Shown: positions 1 to 12,000 of the stretch, piece after piece | Position numbering within the stretch: position 1 is the first letter of the stretch | How the letters are laid out: each line of letters opens with the position of its first letter | DNA from: Antedon mediterranea | Lineage: Eukaryota; Echinodermata; Crinoidea; Comatulida; Antedonidae | Direction: 5' to 3' | Assembly: GCF_964355755.1 (NCBI RefSeq) | Contig: NC_092673.1 | Location: forward strand, 19,597,001-19,661,000 | Length of the DNA stretch: 64,000 bases | Program-made: the position numbers and the translations under genes | Notes under the pieces: model-generated | The model's database searches: none | Told to the model about the DNA's origin: nothing | What the model saw: the letters and a program-made list of their open reading frames with translations, nothing else

Positions 1-392
1 TGATTTTGTAACTGTAAAATACAGTCAACTCTCCAACCCAGAACATTCATTCATTTTAAAGACCAGAATTCCTTTCTTGCTTTTATAAAATGTTTTTAAG
101 AAATCATACTTTTTAGCTTGGATGAAGTGTGTCTTGCTTCATTAAGGAGCATTGGCTCTATACTTTAATTGATATAATAGGTGTTACGTTACCAGTTTTG
201 TCTAGAATAAAAATTTTTTTGTTTTCTTATTTTGCAATTATACATTTTCAGCCTTAAAGTTGCTTGTTCTACACATAATACAAATATAAAACAAATCAAT
301 GCAAAATTTTGAGTAATAAGACTATAAAAAATAGAGAGGTAAAATACGCTGGAAGTAATCAAATTAATGTGTGTTATGTAGGCCTATGTTAT

Positions 393-520
393 GCGCAATT
401 TGAACGATTTGCGCAATTTGAAATTGCGCAAAAAAAATCCTTGCGCAATTTGAATTGAAACATGTGTTTCAAATTGCGCAAGCAACGTATTAAATTGCGC
501 AAGTAATCTGCAAATTGCGC
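393..520. repeat. GCGCAATTT palindrome cluster 1
   Basis: Several copies of gcgcaatttgaaattgcgca-type words, each itself an inverted repeat. Confidence 0.7.
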
Positions 521-650
521 AAGGTTTTTCGACAGATTGTGAAATCATGCACACCCATATATTTTTATAGTAATTTCTAAGAATGATTCAAAATTAAAGA
601 TAAATATCGCATTTCCTTATTTTAGTAGTGCAAATATTGTTATTAACAAT

Positions 651-820
651 ACAGGGGTGGCGCCAGGATCTTCCCGACGCGGGGGCTACATTCCCCGACG
701 AGGGGGCTATGCGAGCGAAGCGAGCATCACTATGCTGGGGGCCAGGGGGCCGCCAAGGGCCTTCGGTGGGGGTCCAGGGGGCGAAGCCCCCGGAAGCAAC
801 GCGTTCTAGCGTCATTTGAG
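651..820. repeat. GC-rich dispersed repeat
   Basis: Strongly GC-rich against an AT-rich background, with gcgagcgaagcgagc and gggggcgaagcccccgg (inverted). Resembles ends of DNA transposons; similar blocks at 2188-2232 and 46800-46880. It may be one end of a 651-2234 element, but the ends do not pair convincingly. Confidence 0.45.
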
Positions 821-1560
821 GTCATTTTAATCAGATTTAGGGTAGCCATTTTTTCCATTTTTTATAATGCATAAATAAAATACTGCGTGCAAAAAAACGA
901 TGCGCGATGACTGTTTCAATCCATATTTTTCAATTTAAAAAATAAAATTTCAGAGAAAATTTAGAAAAATAGAGTTGGAGGTCCCGGAAATTGGACTTAT
1001 TATACTTCAAAACATGAAACAAAATATATAAGTCCCTATCATGGTTGTGACTGAGCTAAGAAATGTTTGAAAAATAGAGATGTTAGGTCCCGGAAAATGC
1101 ACTTCTTGTACTTCGAAATATGACCAGCTTTATTGTTGGGGCTGAGCTAAGAAACTGTTTAAAACTAGAGCTGCAGGTCTTCAAAAAATTGCATTTTATA
1201 CTTTGGAAACATCAGGCCTAGAGGCTTAAAAAACGCAAGCGTAGACCTTTTTCAGTCGGGGAAATAAGTTTATTCCTCCCAAGTGTATGCGTGCGTACCA
1301 TCTGGACTTCCGAGTGGTGAGAAATTCATGACATACAGGACATTGAAAATGTAATAACTTAGCTATAATAAGATGTTGGCTAAGCGAAAATGGCATGTTT
1401 TTTTGTTTAGTAATGGATGAAAAATTTATTTTAGGTGCCCCACGGTACAGAGAAGGTTACTTGTAAATTAAAAAATTGGTGAACATACGGACAATTAACA
1501 TAATTCGTTTTTGCTGCTGTAGTGTAGCGTACGTCGACGCAGTACACGACGTAACCGTCA

Positions 1561-2210
1561 GTAAACTTCGCCTGGAAAATAACTACAGTACACATTTTGG
1601 TCCCTGGATGGAACATGATATCACGCGTCTCGACCCAACGTTGAACGATTCGTACAAAGGGATACCGACAGACAAGTGCGAACCTAGCTATTGTTTAGTA
1701 GTAAGTTAGATCGCTGGCAATAATGAATGCATATAAAGTGCATAATATCACTCTGACGTACTCTCACGGTCAATGAAACGTCGCGGTTTTCTAGGCGCTG
1801 AAGCTAGCTACGAAGTGAACGCGAACGCTTTTTACTGTATATTATATTCCCCGACAAAAAGTACCCGTGTTCCCTTCGGTAACCGCCGGTAAACTTCGCC
1901 TGGAAAATAACTACATTACACATTTTGGTCCCTGGATCGAACTTGATATCACGCGTAAGCGTGTCGACCCAACGTTGAACGATTCGTACAAAGGGATACC
2001 GCCAGACAAGTGCGTACCTAGCTAATGTTTAGTAGTAAGTTAGATCGCTGGCAATAAATGAATGCATAAAAGTGCATAATAGCCCTCTGACGTACTCTCA
2101 CGGTCAATGGAACGTCGTGGTTTTCTAGGCGCTGAAGCTATATGAAGTGAACGCGAACATTTTTTACTGTATATTATATTCCCCGACAAAAAGTACCCGT
2201 GTTCCCCGAC
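1561..2210 (+). repeat. Tandem duplication, period about 328 bp
   Basis: gtaaacttcgcctggaaaat at 1561 recurs at 1889, and the match runs through gatcgctggcaat to ttccccgacaaaaagtaccc. Small indels separate the copies. No coding signal. Confidence 0.85.
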
Positions 2211-2529
2211 GGGGGGGCTAGGCTCCACCACTGATTGTTATAAGTTAGCATACCGTCGAAGAACCGACGAAGGAAAACGAAGCGGTGGTGTTCCACCAGG
2301 CGGGCGCGGCGCGGGCGGCCGGCTATACTACTCTAGCCTAGCTAGGTTCTGGACTACTGATACTGACTAGGTTACATGGCCTAGCTTAAACTAATATTAA
2401 AAACTTAAAAAGTGAGTATTAACATTATCTTCATTGAAATGGTCTTATTTACCCTATATAATAAAATACTAAATTTTAAACTCCTCTGCCTAGGCCTAGC
2501 CTAGCCATGTATGGGAAAATTTACAGTTC

Positions 2530-2765
2530 GTTTTCAAATTGCGCAAAGGTGTCATATTGCGCAAGAACTATCTTGCGCAATTTACAAATTGTGCAGCGCA
2601 ATTTAAAATTGCGCAAAGATTTTCTTGCGCAATTTGAAATTGCGCAAAAAAATCCTTGAGCAATTTTAAATTGCGCAAGAATTCTTTGCGTAATTTCAAA
2701 TTGCTCAAGGATTTTTTTGCGCAATTTCAAATTGCGCAAATCGTTCAAATCGCGCATAACATGTA
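2530..2765. repeat. GCGCAATTT palindrome cluster 2
   Basis: About eight units of aaattgcgcaa facing its complement, with spacers such as gattttctt. Ends cgcataacatgtat. A single similar site is at 13148-13190, with weaker relics near 5000 and 5090. Confidence 0.75.
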
Positions 2766-3959
2766 TATTGGAAAACAAAACAGGACAAGATAGAAGTACA
2801 AAATCAAATGTAAAATTGGAAATTACTCTTTATAAAAGAAAGATTATTTTGGAAGAGGTGATGTATTATTATTATCATTAATGTTTGATAAGAATGTAGG
2901 CCTATTACAATTTATAGCAATATAATATTTGTATCATTTTACCATGGAGAAATAATAATAATGCTCTTCGATTTTGACATGGACCTATTCTAATTTATAA
3001 GTTCATGATTTTAGGATTTTAGAGATAAACATTGATTGCGCCCTCAATAAAGTATAATTTCAAAAAACATAACAAATAATCTTTGACAACACGTACGTAC
3101 GTACGTACCGTAAGTAGGTTCATTAATGTTACCTTATTTATTAACTTAACAACGATATTATACGAAATTCTTTAGAATGGCAGATTATATTCTTTGATCA
3201 GCATGGTTACACCTATCTAGGCCTAGGCTAGTAGGTAATTCGATATATCTAGGCTAGTACTATAGCTAGCCTAGCTAGGCCTAGGCTAGGCCCTAGTACT
3301 AGGATAGGCCCTAGTACTAGGATTCAGGGACGATTCGGCCCGGGACTATTCGGCCCACTTTTGGTGGGACGATTCGGCCCACTTTTGGGCCGAAACATCC
3401 CACTTTGTGGGCCGAAACGTCTCACTTTAGACCAAATTCATATTCATTTTTTTTTGGTATTTATCAAGTTTTTAAAAAAGGTGTTTAACAATCCGTATTT
3501 TAATTTTATTGATATTCACAAAGTTGATATAATATATATAATAAATTACTAAAAAAACGTAATTTTATATTCAATTTATTACTTTGAAAACCTTGTTTAT
3601 TTCGTGCATTCGCCAAGCGGCCAACAGAGGGCGTAACTTGTTTACCTCGTTTGCGTGACTAAAAAATGATCATTTTCGACAATGTTTTCAAAATGTTTGC
3701 TTTATTGCATCTTTATCCCTAGTAGTGCTACCCCATATTCTCTCTGAAAATAAAGTTCTGCTGTTAGTGTTTATATTATTAATTTGGCCAGAAGGCTCCT
3801 GTCCTGCTTCCCAAGATAACCAGATAATCCACGACCGCGATCGGTCATGTTTCGAATTGGCTGCTTTTCGAATCAGTTAGGTACCCAATGTATAATTTAT
3901 TGATATTCTGGAAAAAATGATAAATAATATAAATGATATAGGGGGGGGGGAAACAGGGG

Positions 3960-4150
3960 TTGATCCTTCCAGACACCAAGTACTTGAGCCACAGCCCCCG
4001 CCCCCCCCCCCCCCCCCATGGTGGGGCCTGTGGCGAAGCGAATTTTGGTAAATGACACCCCTAGATCGTCGGAAATGGTACTCTCGCACATAAAATTCAT
4101 GATAAATGGCGCCTCCAACTAGTAGTAGTTGGCCTGGAAATAACACTCCC
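3960..4150. repeat. Dispersed repeat, copy 1
   Basis: Contains gagccacag, then tcggaaatggtactctcgca and gataaatggcgcctc, matching 16030-16160 (ggccggaaatggtactgtcg). Long C-run inside. Confidence 0.55.
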
Positions 4151-6667
4151 ATTTATTGCACAGCAATCAGCAAAATGGTCGTACATTTTCCACTGTTAAA
4201 AACACAGGTGACATAACATTTGAACACGTGAAAACCCAATCTAACATTGGATCTGCGCCTGGCAAAGGTAGTAATTTTTCCGGTTAGAAGACTGAAAGAT
4301 TGAGTATTGGAGCGACAGCCAGCCACGAAAAGTACGTTCGTTTTGCTGATCGCTAGCGCGTTACATACGATTAGTAGGAGTGTATTTTTTTAAGGTGGCC
4401 TCACACGCACAGCACAGCGTCACAATTGTGTATGAAATGCCAAAAACCACAGTCAACTGACCGCATGTTAATGTACTGATAAGCAGTGCGTCTTCTTCCC
4501 ACGAGCTGTCAGTCAGGATTTTGTGTATTTCATATCATCTTACTTGAATATCATACTGTACTGTGACTCATTTGAAGCCATATCATATATCGTATATTTT
4601 ATTCTTATCTTATATTTTCTTTTTCTTTCTTCTATCCCTTCTTTGTATTTTATTTTTTTTACTTGTTACCCAGCCCAATCGAACGCTTCGCAACCTGGTA
4701 AAATCCGCCAGGGGGGTATTCCGCCCCCCCCCCCACCTGTTACGCCACTGACAATACGCACCTCGTGAAAAGTGCAGGTAATTGTTTATTTGTTGAGTTT
4801 GTACGTTACTGGAGACCATTACCTGATATACGTAGATTTTAAAAGTGGAATCCATGGGCTTTGATCAGTAAAAACACATACGAAGATGAACAAGCTGAAG
4901 TAGTTGAAATGTACAGCTCATAAAATCCGACATGAAAATGACATTGTTAATGATAATAATACCTTGATAACAATACATGTATTTTGGTCACTGCACCGCT
5001 TTTGCACAATTCGAAGTTACGAAAAGAATTCCTTGCTCAAATTGTAAATAATATTGCTGTGTTTTTTAATGAAGTTAAACAGCCTAAATAAATTGCACAA
5101 GAAAATCGGTTACACAACCTAATGAGGAACATACATGAAATCCCTATAATCGCACAGCCAACCACTTTACTTTCCAAACATGGTAAATGCTCCTCAATAA
5201 GAGGAGTTGTGTGTGATTTGTATGCAAGTCCTGGATAGGCTATTGTACCATTGGTGACCTCTTAAGATCTAAAACTTTTTCATTTCTACTATACTAGTGG
5301 TACAGTAACTCACTGCCAGACTTTAGTAATCTACAGTAAGTTCTGCAGACACTGGGCCACGGCAAAGTTTGTATCGTGAAACATTTGAAGTGCCACAGGG
5401 TGCCTTGAGGGACTGAAAATATTGGAATCAGTAATTTAAACCAGGCCGTTTTATTGGGTATTTATATTAGTTGTATATTACATTCCAGTTGATGAAGTAA
5501 TTGGTGTTAATAAACTAAATAACTAGATCTATCAATATCAATCAATATGTTATTACAAAATAGAACAAAAAAAGTAATTACAAGCATTTTAAAATAAATC
5601 AGTCTAACTTTAGGCATAATACTGTGCATGTTCACAAGTATTCCATGCATCAAGTACTTTAGTACACTTTGGACATTAACAATTTAATAATTATCATCGT
5701 CAAATTGACTTTCCACCTGCATTGAAATTAATATTTTGTCAATTTTTAATTTTCTTTTTTTCTCTAAGTTCATGTCAAGCAATTTCTGTAATTATTTCAT
5801 ACACATCTGTCTAATGAGTGTTCTTTTTGAATTACATATCCTAATTTAGTAAATGTTAACTTCAGATATTTGGGTAGTCTAGGTTCTAGAATTATCTAAT
5901 TACTTAATCTTAGTAAAAAGATAACTGGTATAGTAGATCGGAATGCCCGATAATTATAAAATGTATACACACTAGCTTCTATTATGTTGACTCGCGCGAA
6001 GGCAGCAATCGTCAGGTTTTTATTCAATCAATGACAATCAGTAATTTGCATACATATTTACATGTGTGACTAATCACTACAATTGCCACAATGGCATTTC
6101 ATACATATAAAAGCACAAAATCAAAACGCTGACTGGTGGACTAACATAAAAAAAAAAGAGAATAACTACAGACGTGGGGAAAGTTTAATATTTGGGCAAC
6201 TAATCTTTGTTATATGGATATGTTGTAATAAAATGGTATTAGTATAAAGATATTCAAAGTTCATCCTATTTATTATTACTTTGGTACAATATTGACTGAT
6301 TGACTATTGACAAAGTTTATTATCACTGTGCGTAAATATAACCAAAAAAATGTAATTGTACCGAACAGTAATAAACTGCTGTGTTCTAGGAATACTATCT
6401 TTGTTGAACATTAGAATATCTCATATTTGACAGAGCAATGTAGGCCTAAAGACAGAAATAAATAAATGAGTATTAAGGTCTATTAGTTAAAAAAACAAAA
6501 TATCTCTTTATTACCGTATATGTTGAAGATTCATACTGAAGACATTAGTAATACACTTTTTTTTTATAAGAAAGCACATTTATCAAATAAATAAATAAAC
6601 TGCTGCTGTGTATTGACAAGTTTACTGTATTCATTTTCACCATTCAAATATAATATCTCCATCAGTG

Positions 6668-6955
6668 AGTGAGTGGCCGAGCGGTTAAGACAGTGGAACC
6701 GCAATTAGGCTTACTCACTCCATGGTTCTGGTGGTAGAACGAGTCTTCTCGGATAAGGACTATAAACCGTAGGTCCAGTGTACACATCTAGCTCGTGTGC
6801 ACTTTAAAGAACCTAGTACATCTTTCGAGACGAGTAGGGGGTTACCCCGGTGTATTAGTACATCACAGCCACTGATCACCAACTGGGCCCTCTGGGAGAC
6901 CAGTCTTTGACTGAAGAGGTTACCCAGTATAAATATATATTTCAATTCAATTCAT
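6668..6955 (+). mobile_element. tRNA-derived SINE, copy 1
   Basis: Head gagtggccgagcggttaag is a tRNA-Ser/Leu-like A box, followed by a body with gtcttctcggataaggacta and aaaccgtaggtccagt and a terminal AT-rich tail. Not a working tRNA gene: the B box is degenerate and no cloverleaf closes. Confidence 0.8.
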
Positions 6956-7642
6956 AATTAATGCATCATATCATTAGCATCACTTCCTAATATCATAATC
7001 ACTATTATAATTATATATACTAAAATAGAGATTGTAGTGTTGTACAATGAAATCTGTGGTGTTTAATTGGAATAATTAGTCATTGCATTATCTTTATTAT
7101 CATTGTTGAACATTGAAATACAATGCTTAAATTTTAAATCTCTAAGATTATCTGATAACAAATTGTGTAGCAGGAACTCAATAGATAATAATTATATAAA
7201 TTTAAAAGTTAGTTTTCTGTATAAATGCACTTATATTGAACTTGTTATAATTATCAACATAATCAGTTACTTTTAACTAATTGGATTCATTAATCATTGC
7301 ATTATCTGTGTTGAACATTTAAATACAATAGTTATATTAAATCTCTAGATTTTTGATAACAAATTGTGTAGTAGCAGAAACTCAATAAATAGATTACTGG
7401 GGCGTTTATTCAGGGGAGGCATTTTTTTTTTTTTTATGTAATTTGGTAATGTGTATAATCAAATAAATACCCCAGATATGAAAAAATACACTATGATTTA
7501 TATAAAAAACTGATAAACTACACTAAAAATTGTATCAATTCAAAATACTTGGTAAATTGTAGATCATGTCAATCAATGAATTCTACTGGAAATATAAATG
7601 TGTTGTAGAACAATATTGTATATATTATAATGCATGCGGCGG

Positions 7643-7747
7643 GGCGTTTATTCAAGAAAATAAATACCACAGGGCATTTATTCAAGAAAATAAATACCAC
7701 AGGGCATTTATTCAAGAAAATAAATACCACAGGGCATTTATTCAAAA
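7643..7747 (+). repeat. 30-bp tandem repeat, about 3.5 copies
   Basis: Unit containing gcatttattcaagaaaataa, period exactly 30. A stray copy of the core (ggggcgtttattcaggggag) is at 7400. Confidence 0.85.
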
Positions 7748-7805
7748 TGATGTTCTATTAATGTTTATTTAAAGCATGGCATATATTGGAATAAATATAT
7801 TAGTT

Positions 7806-8122
7806 AGTTTTCTGTATAAATATGCACTTATATTGAACTTGTTGTAAATGGTCACATCAGTGTCACATTATCAATTTCATATCTCATAAATTTTTACTAA
7901 TTGGATTCATTAGTCATTGCATTATCTTTATTATCTTTGTTGAACATTGAAATACAATGCTTAAATTAAATCTCTAAGATTATCTGATAACAAATTGTGT
8001 AACAGGAACTAAATTTCCTGATACACAAATAATTGTTTTATTAGTTCATGTTGATAATGTGACACTAATGTGACCATTTATAATGATAACAAGTTCATAT
8101 AAGTGCATTTATGCAGAAAACT
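7806..8122. repeat. Long inverted repeat
   Basis: Left arm 7806-7882 (agttttctgtataaata ... gtgtcacattatcaa) pairs with 8049-8122. The loop region carries one of three copies of a repeat (7068-7172, 7269-7385, 7908-8015) with gttgaacattgaaatacaat. Confidence 0.65.
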
Positions 8123-8458
8123 ATCTGATACATTTGAATAATGAGGGTTTGTTGAAGTAAACTGACAGATACGGCGATATAATATAATTTTGTATTTAAA
8201 CAGAAGATAAAGTAAATATCACCTGATTGTTTTACAACAGGAATAAGACTATAAATGTTTGGTGTGGTGTTTTGATGTAGTACTGCAATATCAGACTGCT
8301 AGACCAGTGGATGGAAGAATCTTGAAATTCATAGCCGACAATTGTAATTTTTTGGTTACCAACAACTTTTTATAAATTCATTTGTGTGAATTATATATTT
8401 TTTTTAATTTCAGTAGATCCACCTGATTCCCAGTGCTGTATCTCCACATACTATCTAT

Positions 8459-8602
8459 TTCCGAAGTATCATAGGAATATTTGGTAATACAGCATCACAT
8501 GTGGTGCCTGTATCGTGTAAGGACGTTAAGGGTTAGGTTACTCTAGATACATGTGAAACACATGTGATGTTGTATTACAAAATATTCCTGATACTTCGGA
8601 AA
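8459..8602. mobile_element. Foldback element, 45-bp arms
   Basis: Left arm 8459-8503 and right arm 8559-8602 are near-perfect inverted repeats (ttccgaagtatcat ... atacttcggaa) around a 55-base spacer. Located 430 bases before the start codon. Confidence 0.75.
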
Positions 8603-9028
8603 TCGATACAGATACAGTACCGAGAATCGGCTTGTAGATTAGTGAGGTTAATTCTTGTTACAACTATACATTATTTGGGCTGCTTTGTGAAATGCGTATT
8701 AGACTCAATACTCCAATATGCCTCTTCAAAGTTAGCTTGGATATCACTCCTACTAGATGTATGTTGATATAATGTATTAATCCTCAACAAGTAAACAAAA
8801 GCTGTTGGGTGATAATGTGTTTGTGTATGTCATGATCTACTGTATCAACACTTTTACAACAGGCCTACGCAGTTTGTTAAAATATACTGTTTAAATCTAA
8901 ATGCCCTGAAATAATTATTTCAGACAGATATTTTAACAATAACAGGAGAGATTTAATGTTTACCATTTTTATTTTAAGAGAGGCATTAAATTGACTTGAT
9001 TAGTAAATGAAGACGGTGTATTTTTAAA

Positions 9029-9036
9029 ATGGAGAG
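9029..9036 (+). CDS. Exon 1, start codon exon (MER)
   Basis: Eight coding bases, ATGGAGAG, followed by the donor gtatgg. It ends in phase 2 and joins exon 2, whose first G completes an Arg codon. The start is supported by the paralogous gene at 58094, which has the same eight-base exon and the same next exon. A tttcag about 100 bases upstream (near 8920) may mark a non-coding 5' UTR exon boundary. Confidence 0.65.
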
Positions 9037-12000
9037 GTATGGTTTTTCAAATTTATTTAAATTACGAATAAATTTACTTTCAATTATTTGTTGATATTTA
9101 TTTTGCTTTTTTAAATTTCATTTTTATGGCGCTTTTAACAAAGTGTCAAAAAAAATATGTATATTATATCAAAAGACCATAGAGATGTATTGTCCCCCAA
9201 AAACATGACAAAATGAAGATTATATATGACTGTCATGAACACTGACATTATCTGGCATTGATTTGGTCATCTCACTTTCTAGATCTTAAGAGATCTTAAG
9301 TTGACTTTTTGAAAGTATAAAGTTAAGTTGACTTAGGCTGTATTTATACAACACCCTAAATTTGAACACGTCTTTAATTTTTAGCGTGTTGCACGGGCCG
9401 AGGTCAACCCCACAAAAACCTTGCAGTTATACATTAAATAGTAATACTGTGTTATACCGTAGTTCATAATCCTAAGTTGGATGTATACTCGCATGCATTA
9501 TGAATTAATATGAGTTTTTTAAAGGATTTTTATAAAGAATGATTTCGTTTAAAATTTAGTTTATTCAGTTATTGAGTTTTTAAATCTGCTTTTGAAATTA
9601 TGGACCAAAATGTTTTAGAATTAGGATAAAACTATGCTACATTTTGCCAAATTATGCCAACATTTGATTAGCGTTAATGTTAAGTGCAAAGGCAAAATTA
9701 TCTACTAGATTTGGTCAACATTTTCAAAACATATACTTTTTCTTAACGAGAGGTCAAAACAATACCCTGAGGACACTTCCAACACGCCAACAGCAACCGG
9801 GAATCCACAACATTTTAGGATTCAGCCAGGTAACCTTTTTAGTCGCGTGGAAGCGACTCTATAGTTCACTATGTCGGTCTGTCGGTCTGCCTGTCGGTCC
9901 GGTATCACTATGCATTTTATCGCTTTCTGACCTTATCTTGATATCAGTTTAATCTAGCTAAGTCAATTTTTCACAGTATATTCCTTATGGCCAGGAATCG
10001 ATGTGGTTATGTTTTCACGGTGCGCAATAAAAATTTACGCGGTCTACGCACGATTTAACGAAATCACGTTTGTAATCATATCTTCACAACCATGAATCAC
10101 AATTAAATAAAATTTGGTACTCATAAATTTCAGGGCATAAATCATCATATGGCAATACAATTACGTGCGTAGCGCATGTAACGCATGCGTACGCACGCTT
10201 AAAATTTTCAAAATTTTTTTTTGCGCGCGCACTGCACGTTAAATGTTATTGCGCACACTTTTTGTCCGATTTCTGTTTTCTTGACTTATTTTTCAACTCG
10301 AAATTACGTTATACGAGCACGTCAAAAGTGACAGGCTACGCACGTGTAAATTAAAAAAATATAACTGTTTTTAAACATTTCAACATTTTTAAACATGTTC
10401 AGTCAGTCGGTCGGTCGGTAAACACTAGGCACGCGACTGCAGCCATCCATATGGCCTTGTTTGCAATTAAAATCTCATTACCCGGAATCTCTTCGATGTT
10501 ATACAACACACTTCTCGTAGGCGTGTTGAATATGCGTGTAATAGCGTGTTGTATAAACGCGCCCTTACAGTAAAGGGCAATTTGTATATTATTTCAATAT
10601 AGAAATAGGTAATTCCAAACCTTTTAGGATAATATTGAAGTTTATAATTTTCATTTTGACAGGAACAATTTAGAACAAGCTTTGGTCAGGAATGATTTGG
10701 AAACAGTTGAACGACTTTGTAGGACGCAACCAGATCTTGTGAAAACTATCGATGAGGTATAACTAAATATAATCAGACTTTGAATAGGCCTTGGCAGTTT
10801 TAATAAGTTATTCACTTCCATAGAAAAAAAAAATATTTTTCTTTTACTAAAAACCATTGTCTGATGGACAACTTGACGATTTGTTGCTTAAATTACAGTT
10901 TTAATTTTTGTTATGATCCAATTTTGGTCAAAGTGATTTGAACATTGTTTTAAATACAATTTTATGAAATTCACATTTTTGCTATTACTACTTGCCTTAA
11001 TAATAGGCTTTTTCATTTTCCCTCTTGCCTTTTCTATATCAAAAAATTTGTATTTAAAGATGTATTGTCCCCCTGAAAAAAATTATTATTAAAACTTTTT
11101 TGTTGAATATGTCATTTTAATGTCACATAATAGTTATCCACTTTGACCAAAAATTAGATTAAAAAAATATATATTTACCTGAAATAACTGTAATTTAAAG
11201 AAAAAAATAGTCAAATTGGTGGCCAGCCAATTGATTTTTGGTTGAATTTAACCATTTATTTTGTCATTTTATTTAATTTATTTTCTACGGAAGTACAAAA
11301 TAACCTATTCAAGTCTCATCTAATTAATCTTCATTTTTCATGTTTTCATGTTTCTAAACTTTACTTAAAATGACCTCAGTTATAATAACAGTTTTTCCCC
11401 ATTTATCAATAAAGATGACAATTAAGATCATTTACTCAGTACAGTACGTTATTTAGTAATTGTTGTATTGACAGAAATCCAATTTCACACAATGTCTGTT
11501 TATGATTATGATTCCTTTACAGAATGGAAACACTCCACTGTATGTAAATTTTTGTGATGATCTAATTAACCCTACTTTAGCAATCGTAAATTGTCTCTTA
11601 AATCATGGTGCATCAGCAACATTGCAAAATAAGGTAATTTACAGAGATTTTCGTGAACCATTCTATTTTTTATTTCAATAATGACGATTAGAATTAGAAT
11701 TATTTACTAAATTACTGTATTTAGCAGTAATTGTTACTATATTGACAGAATAATCTGTTGTCAGTATTATTTATAAACTTCATGATTATGATTCCTTTAC
11801 AGGATGGAAACACTCCACTGCATGTATATCTGAGTGATGATAGACAAATACAACCTACTTTAGAAATAGTGACATCCCTTGTTGCATCAGCAACATTACA
11901 AAATAAGGCAATTTATTTTCTTTGAATAATGACAAGATTATTTGTTACATTGTTTAGCTGTAATGGTTGCAATAATTTCCATTGACAGAAAACCAATTTC

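Larger units (their letters stand above)
1..9028. other. Upstream intergenic region
   Basis: Apart from the repeats listed separately, I see no supported gene. Short open frames lack family motifs. Runs of taggcctag at 3220-3310 and the inverted ttcggccca / gggccgaaa block at 3336-3425 are low-complexity repeats. Confidence 0.5.

Noticed and set aside
651-2234. One 1.6 kb DNA transposon with GC-rich ends
   Set aside because: The ends pair only loosely and no adjacent target duplication was found.
2521-2778. 85-residue minus-strand frame
   Set aside because: Entirely within the palindromic aaattgcgcaa repeats.
6668-6745. tRNA-Ser/Leu gene
   Set aside because: A box is present, but the B box and acceptor stem do not fit and the body is shared with another SINE copy.
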